Shown one piece after another: positions 1 through 6,849 of a DNA stretch of 64,000 nt. Source of the DNA: Paracoccus sp. JM45 (GTDB lineage Bacteria > Pseudomonadota > Alphaproteobacteria > Rhodobacterales > Rhodobacteraceae); NCBI RefSeq assembly GCF_003590715.1, contig NZ_QQVY01000002.1:1-64000 (forward strand), in the 5' to 3' direction. Each line of letters begins with the position of its first letter. Position 1 is the stretch's first letter. A model generated the notes under the pieces. The model was given only the letters and a program-made list of their open reading frames with translations, was not told the origin of the DNA and made no database searches. The position numbers and the translations under genes are program-made.

Positions 1-20
1 GCATTTCAAAGACGCCCTGC

Positions 21-70
21 GGGGGGTCCGGGGGGCGGCAAGCCCCCCGGCGGTCGCGGGACGCAAACAG
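21..70. repeat. G-run hairpin repeat, copy 1
   Basis: A nine-base-pair GC hairpin (arms 28-36 and 42-50, five-base loop) is followed by the tail GTCGCGGGACGCAAACAGG at 53-71, ending at the stop codon of the minus-strand SMR exporter gene. Nearly the same hairpin and tail recur at 26096-26146 behind gshA, and a shorter version at 47954-47980. In the direction of the neighbouring gene it is a terminator-like hairpin without a U-tract. Confidence 0.7.
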
Positions 71-72
71 GC

Positions 73-387
73 TTAGGACGCAATTTTCATCACGATGATG
101 CCAGAAAAAATCAACGTGGCGGCCAGAATACGCAGCAGGGTCACCGGCTCGCCCATCAGTGTCATGCCGATCACAAAGCTGCCGATCGCACCGATCCCCG
201 TCCAGACGGCATAGGCCGTGCCTAACGGCAGGCTGCGCATGGCCAGCGCCAGCAGCCAGAAGGATGCGATCATTCCAACCACCATGATCCCTGTTGGAAG
301 AAGGCGTGAAAAGCCGTGCGATTGCTTCATGGCAACAGCCCAGACGACCTCAAGCAGTCCGGCAGCAGCAAGTTGGATCCAAGGCAT
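73..387 (-). CDS. sugE: SMR family guanidinium exporter (SugE/Gdx type)
   Basis: A 104-residue small multidrug resistance protein with four hydrophobic helices, the full length for the family. The early Glu in LLEVVWAVAMKQS and the motif GTAYAVWTGIGAIG are typical of the SugE/Gdx branch, whose characterised members exchange guanidinium for protons across the inner membrane as an antiparallel dimer. The start is supported by GGAGG five bases before the ATG. A two-hairpin guanidine-II riboswitch lies in the leader and points to guanidinium as the natural substrate rather than quaternary ammonium drugs. The gene appears to stand alone: a repeat hairpin follows it, and the gene upstream is a UbiH-like hydroxylase on the same strand. 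Confidence 0.93.
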   Translation of the reverse strand: MPWIQLAAAGLLEVVWAVAMKQSHGFSRLLPTGIMVVGMIASFWLLALAMRSLPLGTAYAVWTGIGAIGSFVIGMTLMGEPVTLLRILAATLIFSGIIVMKIAS

Positions 388-405
388 AACGCCTCCGGTC
401 TTGGA

Positions 406-450
406 TCGGGTCGTCCCGAGGTCCTATCTGGCGCCAAGGTCGTCCTTGGA
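406..450 (-). promoter_or_regulatory. Guanidine-II (mini-ykkC) riboswitch
   Basis: Read on the minus strand, two perfect hairpins carry identical ACGA tetraloops: CCAAGG-ACGA-CCTTGG (449-434) and TCGGG-ACGA-CCCGA (419-406), separated by 14 bases. Paired ACGR-loop hairpins directly upstream of an SMR exporter define the mini-ykkC class, which binds guanidinium. The downstream hairpin ends nine bases before the GGAGG ribosome binding site (396-392), so control of translation initiation by exposing that site is the likely mechanism. Confidence 0.88.
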
Positions 451-486
451 CCCTCGACCTAAGGCGCGGCAGCCTGCGCTTCAAGG

Positions 487-1683
487 TCAGCGCAGGCCCA
501 AGCCCGCTTTCATCATCAGGCGGCGCATGGGCGCGATACCGTAAAGCCCGCCCAAAGTCGCAGCCCGCAAATCGCGCAAGGGGCGCAGTTCTGCCTGACT
601 GGCGCGGTTCAACGCGTCGATTCCCAGCAAACGCGCATAGGCATCGGGACGGCGCGTGCGTTCGAACCGCGCCAGCGACTCCGCACTGCCGGGGTTATCC
701 TTGGACAGATCAAGCAGCGCGGCCAGATCGGCCAGACTCATGTTGAGACCCTGCGCACCGATTGGCGGCAGGACATGGGCGGCCTCGGCGATCAGGGCGG
801 TGTGCGGGCCGGTAAAGCGGTCGGCGATCTGGCTGATGATCGGCCATTCAGTCAGGCGCGTCGCCACGCTAAGATGGCCCAGCACGCCTGCGGAACGGGC
901 ATTCACCGCCGCCTCAAATTCATCGGCAGGCAAGGCAGCCAGACGGGCGGTTTCACGGCCGTTTTCCATCCAGACAATCGCGGATGAGGATTTGCCTTCC
1001 CGATCCGGCAGCGGCACCAGCGTAAAGGGCCCGCCCGAACGGTGCACCTCGGTCGAGACATTGTGATGGGGCCGGTCGTGCGTCACCGCAAAGGCCAGCG
1101 CCTTCTGGCCATAGCGCAGCGTACGAACCCCGATGCCCAATGCCTGACGCACGGGGGAATTGCGCCCGTCCGCCCCGACCAGCAGCCGCGCGCGGATACG
1201 GCGGCCATCCGACAGCGTCACCAGCGCCCCGTCATCACGGGTCTGGACATTGGCCGTCCCTGTGCCCGGCTGGAAACGCACCGTTTGCAACTGGTCCAAC
1301 CGTGCCGAAATTTCCCGTCGCAGCAGCCAGTTCGGCAGGTTCCACCCGAAGGGCTGACCGCCGATTTCGGCCGCGTCGAATTCGCGGGTCATGCGGGGTG
1401 TCGGCTCGGCCCCGCCTGCATCGACGATCCGCATCACCTGCAGCGCCGTCGCATAGGGTGCCAGCCGTTCCCACAGCCCGATCTTTTCCAGCAATTGCAC
1501 CGACGGCGTCAGGAATGCCGTGGACCGCAGATCGGCCCCTTTGGCCCCTTCATCGGTCACAGGCAGGGCGGGATCGACGCAGAGAACCGAAAACCCTTCG
1601 GCCCCGAAGGCCGCAGCGGTGATCAATCCGGCGATGCCCCCGCCCGAGATCAGGATGTCGATATCTTCGATGCTGCCGTTCAT
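487..1683 (-). CDS. UbiH/UbiF family FAD-dependent hydroxylase
   Basis: A 398-residue flavoprotein mono-oxygenase, probably acting in ubiquinone ring hydroxylation. The N-terminal dinucleotide-binding motif is GGGIAGL, the mid-protein motif is GADGRNSPVR, and the second FAD motif reads AEAAHVLPPIGAQGLN. That last motif normally begins GDAAH, so the usual Gly-Asp is Ala-Glu here. I chose the ATG at 1683 because the glycine-rich motif follows within about 20 residues; the frame remains open further upstream. A pyrimidine nucleotidase lies 81 bases upstream on the same strand. Which ring position is hydroxylated (UbiH, UbiF, UbiL or UbiM type) cannot be read from the sequence. Confidence 0.85.
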   Translation of the reverse strand: MNGSIEDIDILISGGGIAGLITAAAFGAEGFSVLCVDPALPVTDEGAKGADLRSTAFLTPSVQLLEKIGLWERLAPYATALQVMRIVDAGGAEPTPRMTREFDAAEIGGQPFGWNLPNWLLRREISARLDQLQTVRFQPGTGTANVQTRDDGALVTLSDGRRIRARLLVGADGRNSPVRQALGIGVRTLRYGQKALAFAVTHDRPHHNVSTEVHRSGGPFTLVPLPDREGKSSSAIVWMENGRETARLAALPADEFEAAVNARSAGVLGHLSVATRLTEWPIISQIADRFTGPHTALIAEAAHVLPPIGAQGLNMSLADLAALLDLSKDNPGSAESLARFERTRRPDAYARLLGIDALNRASQAELRPLRDLRAATLGGLYGIAPMRRLMMKAGLGLR

Positions 1684-1764
1684 GGCATTGCCCCTTGCCT
1701 TACGCCCTGCATGTTGCCCCCAAGCCCGCCAAAGGGCCAGAGGCCGCGCTGTCGCAGGCAGCAT

Positions 1765-2448
1765 TCAGCCACGCAGCAGGCCTTGCAGGAAACCCGTCAA
1801 ATCATCGGTGCGGTGCTGCACATGGGGGCCATGTTCGGCCAGCCCGTCCAACGCATCGGGACCATGCCGCCCCTGCCCCACCAGAACCGTCCGCATGCCC
1901 AACGCATGGGGCACGGCCAGGTTGCGGGGGTCATCCTCGAAAAACGCGGCCTGTTGCGGGTCAATGCCCGCAGCCCCCAGCACACGATCAAAGGCGATGG
2001 CCGCGGGTTTGGGGTGAAAGCCCGCTTCCTCGATCCCGTAAACGCTGTCGAACAGCGCCGGATCGTCCAGACCGCGCGCTGCCAGCACCCGTCGGGCATA
2101 GGCGGCATCGCCATTGGTATGGATGATCCGCCGCCCCGGCAGGGCGGCAATGGCTTTGGCCAGATCGGGGGCGGGGTCCAGCACCGAAAAATCGATGTCA
2201 TGCACATCGGCCAGATAATGCGTCGCATCGACCTGATGTTCGGCCATCAGACCGGCCAGCGTAGTCCCGTGCAGCCGCCAGTATTCGGCGCGCAACCGGT
2301 CGGCATCGCCCTGCGGGACACCCAGCACGCGCATCATATAAGCCGTCATCCGCCGCTCGATCTGGGCGAACAGCTGGGCTTCGGGCGGGTAGAGCGTATT
2401 GTCCAGATCGAAGATCCAGACACGAACATGCGAAAAATCCATTTCCAT
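1765..2448 (-). CDS. HAD-family pyrimidine 5'-nucleotidase
   Basis: A 227-residue haloacid-dehalogenase phosphatase. Motif I is FDLDNTLYPP near residue 13, with the first Asp as nucleophile and the second as acid/base. The Asn/Thr/Leu/Tyr-Pro continuation is characteristic of the SDT1-like pyrimidine 5'-nucleotidase subgroup. HTNGD serves as motif II and FEDDPRNL as motif IV. It likely dephosphorylates UMP/CMP or related nucleotides in the cytosol. The start could be the ATG at 2448 or a second ATG at 2442. A GntR regulator is transcribed divergently from 2508, so the 59-base gap must hold both promoters. Confidence 0.85.
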   Translation of the reverse strand: MEMDFSHVRVWIFDLDNTLYPPEAQLFAQIERRMTAYMMRVLGVPQGDADRLRAEYWRLHGTTLAGLMAEHQVDATHYLADVHDIDFSVLDPAPDLAKAIAALPGRRIIHTNGDAAYARRVLAARGLDDPALFDSVYGIEEAGFHPKPAAIAFDRVLGAAGIDPQQAAFFEDDPRNLAVPHALGMRTVLVGQGRHGPDALDGLAEHGPHVQHRTDDLTGFLQGLLRG

Positions 2449-2507
2449 CCCATAGCTTGGGCCGCTGATGCTTGCAATTCGTCGCGGCACGGCCAATCGT
2501 GTGCCGC

Positions 2508-3131
2508 ATGAAAGATGCCTATTCCCTGATCCTGACCGCAATCGAAAGCGGCACCTATCGTCCGGGCGACCGTTTGGTTGAATCCGAATTGGCGGAACGC
2601 TTTGGCGTGTCGCGCACCCCTGTGCGCGAGGCTTTGCAACGTCTGGAAACGCAGGCGATGCTGGTGCGCGACGGTCGCAGCCTGATCGTGGCATCGCTGG
2701 ATCACAGCCAGCTGGCTGAACTTTATGCCGTTCGGGCCGAACTGGAGGCGCTGGCCGCCCGTCTGGCCGCCCGCCATGCCTCCCCCGAAGAGGCGCGCGT
2801 TCTGGCCCATATGGTCGAAGAGGATCACAAATCCACCGGCGACCCCGAGGCATTGGCCCGCGCCAACAAACGCTTCCACCGCCAGATCCATCTGGCATCG
2901 CATAACCGCTATCTGGTGCAACAGCTTGATCTGGTGCACCGCACCATGGCGCTGATGGCCCGCACATCGCTGGCCGCCGAAGGGCGCAGCGAAACCGCGC
3001 TGGCCGAACATGCCCGTATCGTGGATGCCATCACCGCAGGTGACCCCGATGCCGCCGACCACGCGTTGCGGCAACATATTTCGATGGCATGGGAAACACG
3101 GCTCAAGCTGGAGGCAAAAGAAGGTGCCTAG
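2508..3131 (+). CDS. GntR family transcriptional regulator, FadR/FCD subfamily
   Basis: A 207-residue repressor-type protein. An N-terminal winged helix-turn-helix includes RLVESELAERFGVSRTPVREAL, the standard GntR recognition segment. An all-helical FCD ligand-binding domain follows, with an R-x-x-L-E stretch (VRAELEALAARLAA) and His residues that in relatives bind a metal and an organic acid. The ATG at 2508 fits the domain edge; a GTG lies three codons earlier. The stop overlaps the GTG of the downstream glycosylase gene, so these two and the esterase are probably one operon. The ligand is unknown. Confidence 0.85.
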   Translation: MKDAYSLILTAIESGTYRPGDRLVESELAERFGVSRTPVREALQRLETQAMLVRDGRSLIVASLDHSQLAELYAVRAELEALAARLAARHASPEEARVLAHMVEEDHKSTGDPEALARANKRFHRQIHLASHNRYLVQQLDLVHRTMALMARTSLAAEGRSETALAEHARIVDAITAGDPDAADHALRQHISMAWETRLKLEAKEGA

Positions 3132-3753
3132 GCGCCTGATTTCCACCCAAGATGACATTACCGAAGGCTGCGCCCATCTGGCGCGGGTTTGCCCCGTCTG
3201 GGCCAAGGTGCTGCCCCAATTGGGCAAACTGCCCCTGCGCCGCCGCGATGACGGGTTCGAGGCGATCGCCAGCGCCATCGTCGGCCAACAGATTTCCATC
3301 GCCGCGGCGGGGGCCATCTGGGCGCGGATGCAGGATGCGGGGCTGTTGACCGAGGCAGCGATTCGCGCCGCCAGCGATGATGATCTGCGCGTCGCGGGTC
3401 TGTCGCGCCCCAAGCAACGCTATCTGCGCGGCATTGCCGAGGCGGGGTTGGACTGGTCCGCCCTGCGCGACATGGATGACGATGATGCCATTGCGCGTCT
3501 GGTCGCCCTGCCCGGTATCGGCATCTGGACCGCCGAGATTTATCTGAAATTCGCCCTTGGCCGCGCCGATGTGCTGGCCGCAGGCGATCTGGCTCTGCAA
3601 GAGGCCGCGCGCATCATGTATGACCTGCCTGCCCGCCCCACGCCTGCGGTCCTGCGCAAGCTGGCCGAACCGTGGCAGCCATGGCGCGCGGTTGCGGCAC
3701 GGGGGCTGTGGGCCTATTACCGAATAGCCAAAGGACGCGAGGGAACATTATGA
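3124..3753 (+). CDS. DNA-3-methyladenine glycosylase II family (AlkA-like)
   Basis: A 209-residue base-excision repair glycosylase of the HhH-GPD superfamily. The helix-hairpin-helix LVALPGIGIWTAEIY (about residues 127-140) is followed by AAGDLALQEA with the catalytic Asp at about 155. It should remove alkylated purines from DNA. It lacks the N-terminal domain of E. coli AlkA, which is usual for the shorter relatives. The start is a GTG at 3124, eight bases inside the preceding GntR gene and preceded by GGAGG at suitable spacing. The stop overlaps the next ATG (ATGA), so translation is probably coupled along the operon. Confidence 0.87.
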   Translation: MPRRLISTQDDITEGCAHLARVCPVWAKVLPQLGKLPLRRRDDGFEAIASAIVGQQISIAAAGAIWARMQDAGLLTEAAIRAASDDDLRVAGLSRPKQRYLRGIAEAGLDWSALRDMDDDDAIARLVALPGIGIWTAEIYLKFALGRADVLAAGDLALQEAARIMYDLPARPTPAVLRKLAEPWQPWRAVAARGLWAYYRIAKGREGTL

Positions 3754-4406
3754 CCGAACAGCTGACATCCGCCCGCAAGGGCCCTGCCAAGGCCCGCTCG
3801 GTCGTGATTTTCGTGCATGGTTATGGCGCGGATGGTGATGACCTGTTGGGTCTAGCCGATCCGCTGTCCCAGCACCTGCCCAATACCGCATTCTATGCGC
3901 CAAATGCGTCGGAACGCTGTAAAAACAACCCGATGGGGTTCCAGTGGTTTCCTATCCCGTGGTTGGACGGATCATCCGAAGAACAGGCCAAGGCGGGGAT
4001 GGATCGTTCCACCGCATCCCTGAACGCCTTTATCGACAAGGTGCTGGCGGATGAGGGTCTGACTGCTGACAAGCTGGCACTGGTCGGGTTTTCGCAAGGC
4101 ACGATGATGTCGCTGCATATCGCGCCACGCCGCGCCGAACAGATCGCAGGCGTCGTCGGCTTTTCGGGCCGCCTGCTGTCCCCCGAAACCCTTGCCGCCG
4201 AGGCGCGTGTCAAGCCGCCCGTCCTGTTGCTGCATGGCGATCAGGACCCTGTCGTCCCGTTCGCCGATATGGATCTGGCCGGTAACGCCCTGCAAGAGGC
4301 AGGTTTTGTCGTCTATGGCCATGTCATGAAAGGCACTGCCCACGGCATTTCACAAGACGGGCTGTCCGCCGCGCTTTCCTTCCTGCATGAAAGGCTGCCG
4401 CGCTAG
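3750..4406 (+). CDS. Alpha/beta hydrolase, phospholipase/carboxylesterase family
   Basis: A 218-residue cytosolic esterase. The nucleophile elbow is GFSQG with Ser at about 115, the acid is the second Asp of HGDQDPVVP (about 166), and the base is His in GTAHGIS (about 198). The opening VIFVHGYGADGDD supplies the oxyanion hole. This layout matches the YpfH/carboxylesterase group that cleaves short acyl esters or thioesters. It is the last gene of a three-gene operon behind the GntR regulator and AlkA-like glycosylase, with a four-base ATGA overlap upstream. The physiological substrate cannot be inferred. Confidence 0.87.
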   Translation: MTEQLTSARKGPAKARSVVIFVHGYGADGDDLLGLADPLSQHLPNTAFYAPNASERCKNNPMGFQWFPIPWLDGSSEEQAKAGMDRSTASLNAFIDKVLADEGLTADKLALVGFSQGTMMSLHIAPRRAEQIAGVVGFSGRLLSPETLAAEARVKPPVLLLHGDQDPVVPFADMDLAGNALQEAGFVVYGHVMKGTAHGISQDGLSAALSFLHERLPR

Positions 4407-4537
4407 GCGGCCTTCTGCCCACCAACCTGTCATGCTGCTGTCACCGCAGGCGATTAGCTTTGCGCCAAAGACGTCCGATGACGCGCAGGCTTGCCAGATG
4501 CCTGAGGCGATATATAGTCGGACCATGGATCTGACAG

Positions 4538-4563
4538 GCACGGCGGTCAAAGCTCCGCCGTGC
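4538..4563 (+). promoter_or_regulatory. Hairpin in the leader of the HNH nuclease gene
   Basis: A nine-base-pair perfect hairpin, GCACGGCGG with CCGCCGTGC around an eight-base loop, ends 15 bases before the ATG at 4579 and just before the GGAAGGG ribosome binding site. It has no U-tract. It may affect translation or mRNA stability, or may be chance in GC-rich DNA. Confidence 0.4.
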
Positions 4564-4578
4564 AGGTGGAAGGGCAAT

Positions 4579-5178
4579 ATGCTGGACGATCATCACCAGA
4601 CCGAATTCCGAACCCAGTTCGTGCGCGAACCGGCCAATCTGCGCCATTATCCGGCGCTGGTGCTGAATGCCGATTACCGGCCGCTCAGCTATTATCCGTT
4701 GTCACTGTGGCCGTGGCAGGAAGCGATCAAGGCCGTGTTTCTGGACCGCGTCCAGATCATCGCCGAATACGACCACGAGGTCCGAAGTCAGCGACAGGCC
4801 TTCCGGATACCATCAGTTGTTGTGCTGAAAGATTATGTTCGACCCCAAAAGCGCGTGGCCTTCACGCGCTTTAATTTATTTTTACGGGACGAATTCTGCT
4901 GTCAGTATTGCGGGGCCAAGGGTGATCTGACCTTTGACCATGTGGTGCCACGGTCGCGCGGCGGCATTACCAGTTGGGAAAATGTCGTGGCGGCCTGTTC
5001 GCCCTGCAACCTGCGCAAATCGAACCGCAGCCTGCGCCATTCGGGCATGCATCTGCGCAAACCGGCAAAACAACCGACCGCTGATGAAATGCACACGATC
5101 GGGCGGCGTTTTCCACCGAATCACCTGCATGACAGCTGGATGGATTTTCTGTATTGGGACGCCGAACTGGACAGCTGA
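4579..5178 (+). CDS. HNH endonuclease
   Basis: A 199-residue stand-alone HNH nuclease. The C-terminal half carries a zinc-knuckle form of the domain: CQYC, then FDHVVPRSRGG, WENVVAAC and CSPCNLRKSNR, giving the His/Asn catalytic core and two Cys pairs. The N-terminal 95 residues (LVLNADYRPLSYYPLSLWPWQ and after) match the conserved front of a family widespread in alphaproteobacterial core genomes, whose role is not established. I chose the ATG at 4579 for its GGAAGGG site; an in-frame ATG at 4525 would add 18 residues unlike the family. The gene ends exactly where the small convergent membrane gene ends. Confidence 0.85.
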   Translation: MLDDHHQTEFRTQFVREPANLRHYPALVLNADYRPLSYYPLSLWPWQEAIKAVFLDRVQIIAEYDHEVRSQRQAFRIPSVVVLKDYVRPQKRVAFTRFNLFLRDEFCCQYCGAKGDLTFDHVVPRSRGGITSWENVVAACSPCNLRKSNRSLRHSGMHLRKPAKQPTADEMHTIGRRFPPNHLHDSWMDFLYWDAELDS

Positions 5179-5352
5179 TCAGCTGTCGTGGTCATGCCCG
5201 TTGCGATGGTTGTAATGCACCAGAAATGCCGCGCTTAGCGCCAGCAACGGCACGGCAATGGGTGACCACCCAGCAGCAAGGCTGACCCATAAGGTCATGG
5301 CGGCCCCAAGTATGACCACCGTGATCAGCATCAGGAAATGGGTTAGTGGCAT
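5179..5352 (-). CDS. Small membrane protein with His-rich tail (57 aa)
   Basis: A 57-residue open frame with the strong ribosome binding site AAGGAGAGGAG before its ATG. Two hydrophobic segments (about residues 6-27 and 31-46) are followed by the hydrophilic tail HYNHRNGHDHDS, with four His in eleven residues. It is too short for most gene callers. I do not recognise a family. It lies downstream of the sigma factor/NrsF operon but behind a terminator-like hairpin, and has an inverted repeat 20 bases upstream. Its TGA is back-to-back with the TGA of the HNH gene inside a 16-base perfect palindrome (5171-5186). Confidence 0.72.
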   Translation of the reverse strand: MPLTHFLMLITVVILGAAMTLWVSLAAGWSPIAVPLLALSAAFLVHYNHRNGHDHDS

Positions 5353-5372
5353 GGGTCACTCCTCTCCTTAGG

Positions 5373-5393
5373 GCCAATATGGGGTCTATTGGC
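5373..5393. promoter_or_regulatory. Inverted repeat upstream of the 57-aa membrane protein gene
   Basis: GCCAATA and TATTGGC form a perfect seven-base inverted repeat around a seven-base spacer, ending 20 bases upstream of the small gene's start codon and overlapping nothing else. The spacing suits a dimeric repressor operator or an mRNA hairpin. No matching copy was noticed elsewhere in the window. Confidence 0.4.
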
Positions 5394-5402
5394 GGCATTG
5401 AA

Positions 5403-5447
5403 AAGGCCGGTCTGCGATTCCGGGAAACTTCATGACCCGCAGACCGG
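5403..5447 (-). terminator. Terminator of the sigma factor/nrsF operon
   Basis: The arms CCGGTCTGCG (5447-5438 on the minus strand) and CGCAGACCGG (5416-5407) form a ten-base-pair stem with a 21-base loop. It lies ten bases after the nrsF stop and is followed by CCTTTTC. The long loop makes it less than ideal, but position and T-run support termination. Confidence 0.55.
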
Positions 5448-5456
5448 TGTTTTGCC

Positions 5457-6095
5457 TTACCAGCGCAGGAAGCGACGTCCGGCCCAAGCCCCTGCAGCCG
5501 TCACGATCGACATGCCCAGCCCGTACCACAGGATAAAGAACAACGGCGTATCTTCATTGCAATGCAGCGCATAGATCGCGGTGGCCGCACCCGCGACGCT
5601 TAGCCCCGCCATGGCACCGCTAAGGGCGGGCGCAGGGCTGGCACCGGCGCGCAGCAGATACATCACCACTGCCAGTGTCGGGATCGAAATCAGACTGATC
5701 GAGCTGAGGCAGATCATCGCCGTGCCGCCCATACTTCGCGTTTCGACCTGTTCGGGCCGAAGGCCGACAGCCTGCGTCAGCCACCAGACAGCGGCAGCAA
5801 TCAGAATGGAAAAGATCACCCCGCGTGCAAAATGCAGGGTTGTGGTCTGCGGTCGGGTCAAACGGATCGCAGCCCCTGCGGCAACAACGGTCAGCACCAA
5901 GGGAATAACCCATTTCATGGCCGTGACCGGATCCATGATCGCCTGCACCAGATCGGGACGGATACCCAGCACCGCCAGAACAAGCCCGCCGAAAACGGCC
6001 AGCATCGCAACCCCCGCGCCCAGAACTTTTGGCGTCAACGGACCGTCGGACACGTCATCCGACGCAATCAGGTTTAGCAGTTCTTCGGTCTTCAT
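5457..6095 (-). CDS. nrsF: NrsF family anti-sigma factor (DUF1109), six-helix membrane protein
   Basis: A 212-residue inner-membrane protein with about six transmembrane helices and a short cytosolic N-terminus (MKTEELLNLIASD) that would hold the sigma factor. The conserved DUF1109 features are visible: a Cys in MICLSSISLISIPTL and a Cys in YALHCNEDTPLFFILWYG, the pair implicated in signal sensing in Caulobacter NrsF. Its start overlaps the sigma factor stop by four bases, so the two are co-translated. By analogy it releases the sigma factor on metal or oxidative stress, but the signal here is unproven. A hairpin terminator follows. Confidence 0.9.
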   Translation of the reverse strand: MKTEELLNLIASDDVSDGPLTPKVLGAGVAMLAVFGGLVLAVLGIRPDLVQAIMDPVTAMKWVIPLVLTVVAAGAAIRLTRPQTTTLHFARGVIFSILIAAAVWWLTQAVGLRPEQVETRSMGGTAMICLSSISLISIPTLAVVMYLLRAGASPAPALSGAMAGLSVAGAATAIYALHCNEDTPLFFILWYGLGMSIVTAAGAWAGRRFLRW

Positions 6096-6649
6096 AGCCC
6101 GTTCTCCTGTCGTACCTTTGCCAACCGCTGCAATGCGCGATGCAAAGCCACCCGCAACGTTCCCGGGGCAAGCCCCAGTTTAACGCCGCATTCATCCTGC
6201 GTGCGCGCCTCGATTGCCAGACAGCGCAACAGGGCGGCATCGCGGTCCTGCAAGCGGTCGATCAGCGACGCCGCGTCACGCATTTCAAAACCGTCCTGTT
6301 CAGCCTCGGCGGGTATCGTTTCGGCAAAATCATCCACTGGCACATGGACGGCGCGGCCCCGTTTACGGAACGCGTCCACCAATTTGTGCCGTGCAATCGC
6401 ATAGACCCATGGCCGCAGAGGCATCTGCGGGTCCCAGGTCGCGCGCTTCACGTGAATCGCCAATAAAGTTTCTTGCACCACATCCTCGCACCAGCTTGCG
6501 TCCATGCTGCCTGCCCGTGCGCGGATGATTCCGCGCAGAACCGGCGTCATTGCCGACAGAACCCGTCGATAGGCAACTTGGTCACCTGCGATGGCCGCGC
6601 GCATAAGCGCCGACCAGTCTTCTTTGACCTTGCTGTCTTTCGCCGTCAT
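6092..6649 (-). CDS. ECF sigma factor of the NrsF-linked (SigF-like) group
   Basis: A 185-residue extracytoplasmic-function sigma factor. Region 2 covers roughly residues 15-95, with DVVQETLLAIH and PWVYAIARHKLVDAFRKRGR as the core-binding and -10 recognition parts. Region 4 is about residues 125-180, with AIEARTQDECGVKLGLAPGTLRVALHRAL as its helix-turn-helix. It overlaps nrsF by an ATGA. Upstream, GTAACG and CGTA separated by 16 bases resemble promoters used by Caulobacter SigF, which suggests autoregulation. The regulon is not visible here: no other clear copy of that motif was found by eye. Confidence 0.9.
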   Translation of the reverse strand: MTAKDSKVKEDWSALMRAAIAGDQVAYRRVLSAMTPVLRGIIRARAGSMDASWCEDVVQETLLAIHVKRATWDPQMPLRPWVYAIARHKLVDAFRKRGRAVHVPVDDFAETIPAEAEQDGFEMRDAASLIDRLQDRDAALLRCLAIEARTQDECGVKLGLAPGTLRVALHRALQRLAKVRQENGL

Positions 6650-6659
6650 CGAACGTCCT

Positions 6660-6685
6660 TACGCATGCGGGGGCTGCTACGTTAC
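6660..6685 (-). promoter_or_regulatory. Candidate ECF promoter of the sigma factor/nrsF operon
   Basis: On the minus strand GTAACG (6685-6680) is followed after exactly 16 bases by CGTA (6663-6660), an ECF-type -35/-10 pair close to the GTAACC-N16-CGAA form reported for Caulobacter SigF. The -10 element ends only 10 bases before the ATG at 6649, so the transcript would be almost leaderless, and the AAGGA that might act as ribosome binding site overlaps the -10. Confidence 0.55.
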
Positions 6686-6817
6686 ACTGCGGCGCGGTTT
6701 GGCCCGAAAAAAATACAGATCGACAAACATTAGCCGATCTTTTCGGGAATGCGAATCCCGCCCGCAATTTTTGCAGGTCGCATTCGCGTTATAAGGCTGG
6801 CATGCCGGATCGGGACA

Positions 6818-6838
6818 GGCAGGGGCGGTGCCCCTGCC
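6818..6838 (-). terminator. Hairpin behind dapA
   Basis: A nine-base-pair stem, GGCAGGGGC against GCCCCTGCC with a three-base loop, begins 12 bases after the dapA stop codon. There is no U-tract on either side, so it may act as an RNA 3'-end stabiliser or a Rho-assisted stop. Confidence 0.5.
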
Positions 6839-6849
6839 CTTTCAGGCGC

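Noticed and set aside
1042..2511. Long plus-strand open frame of 489 codons opposite the UbiH-like and nucleotidase genes
   Set aside because: It is antisense to two clear genes, is rich in Arg/Pro/His/Gln as expected from reading GC-biased codons backwards, and shows no domain.
5171..5186. Palindrome ACAGCTGATCAGCTGT as a transcription terminator
   Set aside because: The two halves abut with no loop, so a stable RNA hairpin with a U-tract is not formed; kept as a curiosity of the shared stop codons.
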